Below, one piece after another: positions 58,968-64,000 of a stretch of DNA of 64,000 nucleotides. The DNA is from Pararhizobium capsulatum DSM 1112 (GTDB lineage Bacteria; Pseudomonadota; Alphaproteobacteria; Rhizobiales; Rhizobiaceae), in NCBI RefSeq assembly GCF_030814475.1, contig NZ_JAUSVF010000001.1:1509001-1573000 (forward strand). Reading direction: 5' to 3'. The notes below the pieces were generated by a model. It was not told the origin of the DNA, did not search any database, and worked only from the letters and a program-made list of their open reading frames with translations. The translations under genes were made by a program, and so were the position numbers. The first letter of the stretch is position 1. Each line of letters begins with the position of its first letter.

Positions 58968-60902
58968 ATGATCCGACTGATCAAGACAATCGGGATGGTA
59001 CTTTTCCTTCTGGGCTGCGTCCTGGCGTCCGCCGCCTCCGCGCAGGAGGTCATTACCTCGTATCATTCGGCGATCAATCTGTCGAAATCGGGCGAGATGG
59101 CCGTGGTCGAGACGATCAAGGTCAATGTCGAGGGCATCCGCTTAAAGCGCGGTATCTACCGTGATTTTCCCCTGACGTTTCAGGATGATGAAGGTCGCCG
59201 CCACAAGGTCGATTTCAATCTCGTTTCGGTGTCCCGTGATGGGCAGAGCGAACCTTATCGGACGGAGAATATTCCCGATGGTATCCGCATCTACACGGGA
59301 GAACAGGATGTCCTGCTTCCCGCCGGCGAACATGTCTTGGAAATCACCTACGAGACCGCCCGCCAGATCCGATATTTCGCCGATCATGACGAGCTTTACT
59401 GGAACGTCACCGGTACCGAATGGGCTTTCCCGATCGGGGAAGCGGTCGCGACCGTCACGCTGCCTGATGGCGTGCGGGCCAAGGCGCTCGATGTCTTTAC
59501 CGGCGGTTACGGTTCGAGCGACAAGAATGCCACAGCCGTCGAGGATGGCAGTGAAGTGGTCTTTACCACAACCCGTCCTCTTCGGCCGCAGGAAGGACTG
59601 ACGATTGCGATAAAGCTGCCGAAGGGCAGCATTGACCCGCCGGCCGCATCGACCGAGCAGCTCTGGTGGCTGAAGGATCACCTGCCGTCGGTTCTGGCCA
59701 TCGCCGGGCTGGTGGTCGTGGCGCTCTACTACACGCGCATGTGGGCCAGGGTCGGGCGCGATGCCGATCGCGGCGTCATCGTGCCCCGCTGGGATGCGCC
59801 GGACGGCATCTCGCCGGCGCTCGCCAACTATATCGACAACAAGGGATTTTCCGGCGAGGGCTGGACCGCGCTGTCTGCCGCGGCACTCAATCTGGCAGTC
59901 GGCGGCTTCGTCGTGCTGGAAGATCTGAAAAACGCGCTGGTCATAACCGCCACGAACAAGAGCGCGCCCGCCAACCTGCCGACGGGCGAGAGCATGCTTT
60001 TGAAGGCAGTCGTCACTGAGGGTGGCAAGCTCACCATCGACAAGGCAAACGGAAAGACGGTGCAGAAGGTCGGCGCCAGTTTTCGCAGCGCCATGGAGAA
60101 GGAACACCGCAACCGCTACTATCTTGCCAACACCTGGTACGTGCTCGGTGGCGTCGCGCTGTCGGTTGTCTTCCTGGGCTCGATCTTCATTTTCGGCAAT
60201 CTCGATGACACCAGTATCGCGCTGGTGCTCGTCCCGGCGCTGGCTTCCGTCGTCATTTCCATCTTTGCGATCGGCCTCGGAAAGGCGTTGCGCAAGCGGG
60301 GCACGCTTTTTTCGCGCATAAAGGCGATCGTCTTCGCCGCCTTTTTCGGTTTCGTGCTGTTTTCGGGGGCCTTCAGTCTCGTCGCTTTCGTCATCACCAC
60401 AGCGCTTGAAGCGCACGAGCTGCCGCTGCTGATCGCCGTGAGCGGGATCATCCTCGCCAATCTGCTGTTCTATTACCTGATGGGTGCGCCGACCCCGCTC
60501 GGGGCGCGGATGATGGATGGCATTGATGGCCTGCGCCAATATCTGACGCTTGCTGAAAAGGAGCGGATGAACATGGCGGGTGCGCCGGAGATGTCGCCGC
60601 AGCATTTCGAAAAGCTCTTGCCTTATGCCGTCGCACTCGGGGTTGAAAAGCCCTGGGCGGAAACCTTCGATCGCTGGCTGCTTGCCGCTGCCGCGGGCGC
60701 AGCCGCCTATCAGCCGGCCTGGTACTACGGCAATCATTTCTCGGTCGGCTCCTTCGGCGACAGGATGGGCGGCTTTGCCGGTTCGCTTGCCAACACCATG
60801 ACCGCATCGCTTCCACCACCGCCCAAGAGCAGTTCGTCCGGTTTCGGCGGTGGCGGCTTTTCCGGCGGCGGTGGCGGTGGTGGCGGAGGCGGCGGCTGGT
60901 AA
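58968..60902 (+). CDS. DUF2207 membrane protein
   Basis: Protein of 644 residues. Signal peptide (IGMVLFLLGCVLASAASAQE), then an extracytoplasmic beta-rich DUF2207 domain (about 28-215: VNVEGIRLKRGIYRDFPLTF, DHDELYWNVTGTEWAFPIGE), a membrane helix (about 235-255), a cytoplasmic stretch, two or more further helices (about 390-510) and a C-terminal Gly/Ser-rich tail ending GGGGGGGGGW. Such tails mark the family. It pairs with LemA in many bacteria; proposed roles in membrane quality control are unproven. Confidence 0.9.
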   Translation: MIRLIKTIGMVLFLLGCVLASAASAQEVITSYHSAINLSKSGEMAVVETIKVNVEGIRLKRGIYRDFPLTFQDDEGRRHKVDFNLVSVSRDGQSEPYRTENIPDGIRIYTGEQDVLLPAGEHVLEITYETARQIRYFADHDELYWNVTGTEWAFPIGEAVATVTLPDGVRAKALDVFTGGYGSSDKNATAVEDGSEVVFTTTRPLRPQEGLTIAIKLPKGSIDPPAASTEQLWWLKDHLPSVLAIAGLVVVALYYTRMWARVGRDADRGVIVPRWDAPDGISPALANYIDNKGFSGEGWTALSAAALNLAVGGFVVLEDLKNALVITATNKSAPANLPTGESMLLKAVVTEGGKLTIDKANGKTVQKVGASFRSAMEKEHRNRYYLANTWYVLGGVALSVVFLGSIFIFGNLDDTSIALVLVPALASVVISIFAIGLGKALRKRGTLFSRIKAIVFAAFFGFVLFSGAFSLVAFVITTALEAHELPLLIAVSGIILANLLFYYLMGAPTPLGARMMDGIDGLRQYLTLAEKERMNMAGAPEMSPQHFEKLLPYAVALGVEKPWAETFDRWLLAAAAGAAAYQPAWYYGNHFSVGSFGDRMGGFAGSLANTMTASLPPPPKSSSSGFGGGGFSGGGGGGGGGGGW

Positions 60903-60962
60903 AGCAACAGTTGCGGGACGGCCTCCCGGGATTTGCCGACCGACCATCATGCGCTGAGCGAC

Positions 60963-61355
60963 TTACTCCTCGGAGCGTTCAGTGCTTTCGCGCTCGTGAC
61001 CGTATCGTTTGTTGAGCGGAAACGGTGGCAACCAGGATTCGCGACGGACGGTCCAGAGTTCGTAGGTCGGTATCAGCTGGTCGGGCGCATCCAGCGATCC
61101 AAGGTTCACTTCGATTTCGTCGCCGCTGCGTCCGAAAACAGACGATCCGCAGCGCGGGCAGAAAAACCGCCCGGCGTAATCGCGTGTCTCGCCCGCGATC
61201 GTGACCGCATCCTGCGGGAAGATCGCGGAGGCATGAAACAGGGCGCCATGGTGCTTGCGGCAATCGAGGCAGTGGCAAATACCGACGCGGTACGGGGCTC
61301 CCGACGCCAAAAATCGGACGTCGCCGCACAGGCAGCCACCCGTGAACCGGTCCAT
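60963..61355 (-). CDS. GFA-family zinc protein
   Basis: Glutathione-dependent formaldehyde-activating-like protein of 130 residues. Zinc ligands are in GGCLCGDVRF, ICHCLDCRKHHGALFHASAI and FFCPRCGSSVFG. The start at 61355 (MDRFTGGCLCG) has GGAGGAG seven bases upstream. Despite the family name, most members have no shown enzyme activity. It lies opposite to and between the DUF2207 gene and glyS. Confidence 0.88.
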   Translation of the reverse strand: MDRFTGGCLCGDVRFLASGAPYRVGICHCLDCRKHHGALFHASAIFPQDAVTIAGETRDYAGRFFCPRCGSSVFGRSGDEIEVNLGSLDAPDQLIPTYELWTVRRESWLPPFPLNKRYGHERESTERSEE

Positions 61356-61568
61356 GCTGCATCTCCTCCAAAAACCCAACGGTCGGAATGGTTACAACGA
61401 GCAACGGTATCGTCGCAAATCCGCGCCGCCGGTCGCGACGGATCGTCTTGCAATCTGGGAAGAGCGACAACCGCAGCAGACGTTCATTTTCGGCCTTTGC
61501 GTCGTGACATTTCACGCGCAGCTTGCTAAGTCCGCCGCACCTGTCCGAACAATCGCAAAGTACCCGCC

Positions 61569-63683
61569 ATGCCCGATCTTCTGCTTGAACTCCGCTCCGA
61601 GGAAATCCCGGCTCGTCTGCAGCGCAAGGCTGCCGGCGATCTGAAGAAGCTCTTGACCGATGCGCTGGTCAATGCGGGTCTCACCTATGAGGGTGCGCGC
61701 GAATACTGGACGCCGCGCCGGCTGACGCTGGATATCCGCGGCCTCAACACCCGCTCCGCCGATGTGCGCGAAGACATCAAAGGCCCGGCAACCTCCGCGC
61801 CCGAACAGGCGATCCAGGGTTTTCTGCGCAAGGCGGGCCTTGCCTCGATCTCCGAGGCGCATGTTCACTCCGATCCGAAGAAGGGCGATTTCTACGTCGC
61901 GCATGTCGTCAAGCCGGGTCGTCCGACCGAAGAGATCGTCGCCGAGGTCATGCCGGGCATCATCAAGAATTTCCCCTGGCCGAAGCCGATGCGCTCGGGT
62001 GCAGCCTCTGCCAAGCCGGGCTCACTGCGCTGGGTGCGCCCGCTGCAGTCGATCGTCTGCCTGTTCGGGCCAGAGCATGAAGAAACCCAGGTCATCCCCT
62101 TCGAAGTCGATGGCATCGTGGCGTCCAACATCACCTACGGCCACCGCTTCCATGCACCGGACGCCATCACCGTGCGCCGGTTTGCCGATTACATCGAGAA
62201 GCTGGAAAAGGCCAAGGTCGTGCTCGATGCAGAGCGGCGCAAGCAGATCATCGCGTCTGACGCTGCCAATATCGCCTTTGCCAGCGGCCTTGAGCTGGTC
62301 GAGGACGAAGGCCTGCTGGAAGAAGTTTCAGGCCTCGTCGAATGGCCGCAGGTGCTGATGGGCGCGTTCGAGGAGGATTATCTGGCGATCCCCTCGGAAA
62401 TCATCCGCCTGACGATCAAGACCAACCAGAAGTGTTTCGTCACCCGCATCCAGGGTGAGGAAGGCCTGTCGAACAAGTTCATCCTCGTTGCCAATATCGA
62501 GGCCAAGGACGGCGGCGCCGAGATCATCCACGGCAATGGCAAGGTCGTGCGCGCCCGCCTGTCGGATGCCAAGCATTTCTGGACCCGCGACCAGGGCGAC
62601 CTGCCTGACCTCCAGACGCTGGAAGCCTCGGCTGCCAAGTTCAACCTCGACCTGAAAAAACCGCTCGACCAGCGCATGGCCAAGCTCGACGCGCTGAACG
62701 TGACGTTCCATGCCAAGCTCGGCACGCAGGGTGAGCGCGTTGCCCGCATTCGGACGCTCGCCGCCGAACTCGCCAAGGTCACCGGCGCCGATCCGGCCTT
62801 GGTGGATCGCGCCGTCGTGCTCGCCAAGGCGGACCTTCGCACCGAAGCAGTCGGCGAGTTCCCCGAGCTTCAGGGCTTGATGGGCCGCAAATATGCCGTC
62901 CTGCAGGGCGAGAACGCCTCCGTTGCCGCCGCGATCGAAGACCACTGGAAGCCGAACGGCCCCTCCGACCGCGTCCCCGACGACAAGGTCGCGATCACCG
63001 TCGCACTTGCTGACAAGCTGGATACACTCGTCGGCTTCTGGGCCATCAACGAGAAGCCGACGGGCTCGAAGGACCCGTATGCACTGCGCCGTGCGGCGCT
63101 GGGTGTGATCCGTATGCTGCTTGAGCGGAAGGTGCGTTTGCCGCTCTCCGCGGTTGCATCGGATCCTGACCTCCTGGCCTTCTTCCACGATCGCCTGAAG
63201 GGTTACCTTCGCGATCTCGGCGCCCGCTACGACCTGATCGACGCCGTATTGACGCCGGATGCCGACGACCTCCTGATGGTTGCCCGCCGCGTCGAGGCGC
63301 TGACGGCGTTCATCTCCTCGGAAGAAGGCCTGAACCTGCTTGCCGGCACCAAACGCGCAACGCAGCTTCTGGCTGCCGAGGAGAAGAAGGGAACGGCTGT
63401 CGCTGAAACCGTCGATCCGTCGTTTTTCAAGCTCGATGCCGAAAAGGCGCTCTATGAGGCCGTGACGGAAGCGGCAAGCGAAGCGCGTCAGGCGATTGCC
63501 GGCGAAGATTTCCGTGTCGCCATGGAAGCCCTGTCAAAGCTGCGTGGCCCGGTTGACCAGTTCTTCGCGGATGTGCTCGTCAATGACGAGGACCCGGCAG
63601 TGCGTGCAAACCGTCTGGCCTTGCTCGCGCAGATCCGCGCGGCAACCGGCACGGTGGCAGATTTCTCCAAGATCGCCGGCTGA
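61569..63683 (+). CDS. glyS: glycyl-tRNA synthetase beta subunit
   Basis: tRNA-binding subunit partner of GlyQ, 704 residues. The N-terminus [20 protein letters not shown] is the family opening. [60 protein letters not shown] and the HD-like [20 protein letters not shown] region are conserved; the C-terminal anticodon-binding-like region ends [20 protein letters not shown]. Length is normal. Followed closely by a DUF523 gene. Confidence 0.96.
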   Translation: MPDLLLELRSEEIPARLQRKAAGDLKKLLTDALVNAGLTYEGAREYWTPRRLTLDIRGLNTRSADVREDIKGPATSAPEQAIQGFLRKAGLASISEAHVHSDPKKGDFYVAHVVKPGRPTEEIVAEVMPGIIKNFPWPKPMRSGAASAKPGSLRWVRPLQSIVCLFGPEHEETQVIPFEVDGIVASNITYGHRFHAPDAITVRRFADYIEKLEKAKVVLDAERRKQIIASDAANIAFASGLELVEDEGLLEEVSGLVEWPQVLMGAFEEDYLAIPSEIIRLTIKTNQKCFVTRIQGEEGLSNKFILVANIEAKDGGAEIIHGNGKVVRARLSDAKHFWTRDQGDLPDLQTLEASAAKFNLDLKKPLDQRMAKLDALNVTFHAKLGTQGERVARIRTLAAELAKVTGADPALVDRAVVLAKADLRTEAVGEFPELQGLMGRKYAVLQGENASVAAAIEDHWKPNGPSDRVPDDKVAITVALADKLDTLVGFWAINEKPTGSKDPYALRRAALGVIRMLLERKVRLPLSAVASDPDLLAFFHDRLKGYLRDLGARYDLIDAVLTPDADDLLMVARRVEALTAFISSEEGLNLLAGTKRATQLLAAEEKKGTAVAETVDPSFFKLDAEKALYEAVTEAASEARQAIAGEDFRVAMEALSKLRGPVDQFFADVLVNDEDPAVRANRLALLAQIRAATGTVADFSKIAG

Positions 63684-63688
63684 CGATC

Positions 63689-64000
63689 ATGACGGGGGCG
63701 AAAATCCTCGTCAGTGCCTGTCTGATGGGCCATGCCGTGCGCTATGACGGCAAGGCCAAGCCGCTGATCCATCCCGCACTCCAGCGCTGGGGTGAGGAGG
63801 GGCGGCTGGTGACTATCTGCCCGGAAATGTCGGCCGGCATGCCGGTGCCACGTCCGCCAGCGGAAATCGCTGACGCAGCAGACGGTGCGGATGTTCTGTC
63901 CGGCGATGCGCGCGTGGCCGAGATCACCGGTGGCGATGTTACAGGCGGGTTCCTTCAGGCTGCGGAAAATGCGCTTGATCTCGCCAGGGAAACCGGCTGC
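63689..64000 (+). CDS. DUF523-family protein, 5' part
   Basis: The first 104 codons of a DUF523 (CbsA/YbbK-like) gene reach the right edge. The start MTGAKILVSACLMGHAVRYD and the block GRLVTICPEMSAGMPVPRPP match the family, with conserved Cys residues in SACL and ICPE. ATG follows the glyS stop by five bases, so it is cotranscribed. The family is thought to be a putative purine or metal-related protein without firm function. Confidence 0.82.
   Translation, partial: MTGAKILVSACLMGHAVRYDGKAKPLIHPALQRWGEEGRLVTICPEMSAGMPVPRPPAEIADAADGADVLSGDARVAEITGGDVTGGFLQAAENALDLARETGC

Noticed and set aside
59142..60950. A 602-codon minus-strand frame opposite the DUF2207 gene
   Set aside because: The sense frame has a signal peptide, membrane helices and a family-typical Gly tail; the antisense frame has none of these.
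1..64000. CRISPR arrays, tRNA/rRNA genes, insertion sequences or prophage
   Set aside because: No regularly spaced direct repeats, no cloverleaf-like sequence, no transposase, integrase or phage structural protein was recognised on either strand.

Overview
The window looks like a chromosomal segment of an alphaproteobacterium, most likely Rhizobiaceae (Rhizobium/Agrobacterium/Neorhizobium type). The evidence is a split ATP synthase F0 cluster (atpI-B-E-F'-F) with two b-type subunits, separate glyQ and glyS genes, DUF2093/DUF4170/DUF2007 proteins, a non-GNAT style flagellin, an EcfG-type promoter, and dispersed palindromic repeats of the kind found in rhizobia. Base composition is high in G+C, and many long antisense open frames are shadows of real genes. 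No rRNA, tRNA, CRISPR array, insertion sequence or prophage gene was seen.

Layout. 0-3.7 kb: RNA modification (tadA partial, an RluB-type pseudouridine synthase with a very long basic tail, rsmD) and a patatin-like lipase. 3.7-8.2 kb: a KefB/C-type antiporter, the TldE/PmbA protease partner, a CysQ-like phosphatase and DUF4170. 8.3-15 kb: a lipid A/Kdo locus (waaA, lpxK) interrupted by a HAD phosphatase and a stand-alone flagellin-like gene, followed by DUF2093 and mutL. 15.3-18.6 kb: a signalling pair, a PAS-PAS-pseudoREC-REC protein without a kinase domain and a GGDEF-EAL protein with a degenerate GGDEF site. 18.6-23.3 kb: a LysR regulator divergent from an MttB-family methyltransferase and an iron-sulfur flavoenzyme of the N-methylproline/dimethylglycine demethylase type. 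23.4-24.3 kb: a secreted PRC-barrel protein under an apparent general-stress (EcfG) promoter. 24.3-28.5 kb: a De Ley-Doudoroff type galactose/galactonate operon (SDR dehydrogenase, dgoK, dgoA, SMP-30 lactonase) divergent from an IclR regulator, with a palindrome between them. 28.8-33.1 kb: two tandem LuxR-type solos and a chemoreceptor. 33.5-38 kb: mrp, corA, kup. 38.2-44.5 kb: a SleB-like wall hydrolase, the atp F0 operon, an RTX-repeat protein and a small secreted protein. 44.7-53 kb: rnhB, a radical SAM protein, a small glycosyltransferase-like protein, moaB, ispE, a TPR lipoprotein-like protein and a polyprenyl synthase. 53-64 kb: a DUF2007 protein, a TrmN6-like methyltransferase, an S49 peptidase, glyQ, a lemA-aroA-DUF2207 group, a GFA protein, glyS and a partial DUF523 gene.

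Most of the window is ordinary core genome. The least ordinary points are: the kinase-less phospho-receiver protein with a perfect CtrA-type site upstream; the orphan flagellin inside the lipid A locus; the MttB/flavoenzyme pair with an altered Fe-S cysteine motif and no corrinoid partner in view; the LuxR solo pair that has lost acyl-homoserine-lactone contact residues; a class I-like EPSP synthase with Phe where Pro101 is usual, placed between lemA and DUF2207; and a run of structured hairpins in the mcp-mrp spacer. No wholly new multi-gene defence or conflict system was found.
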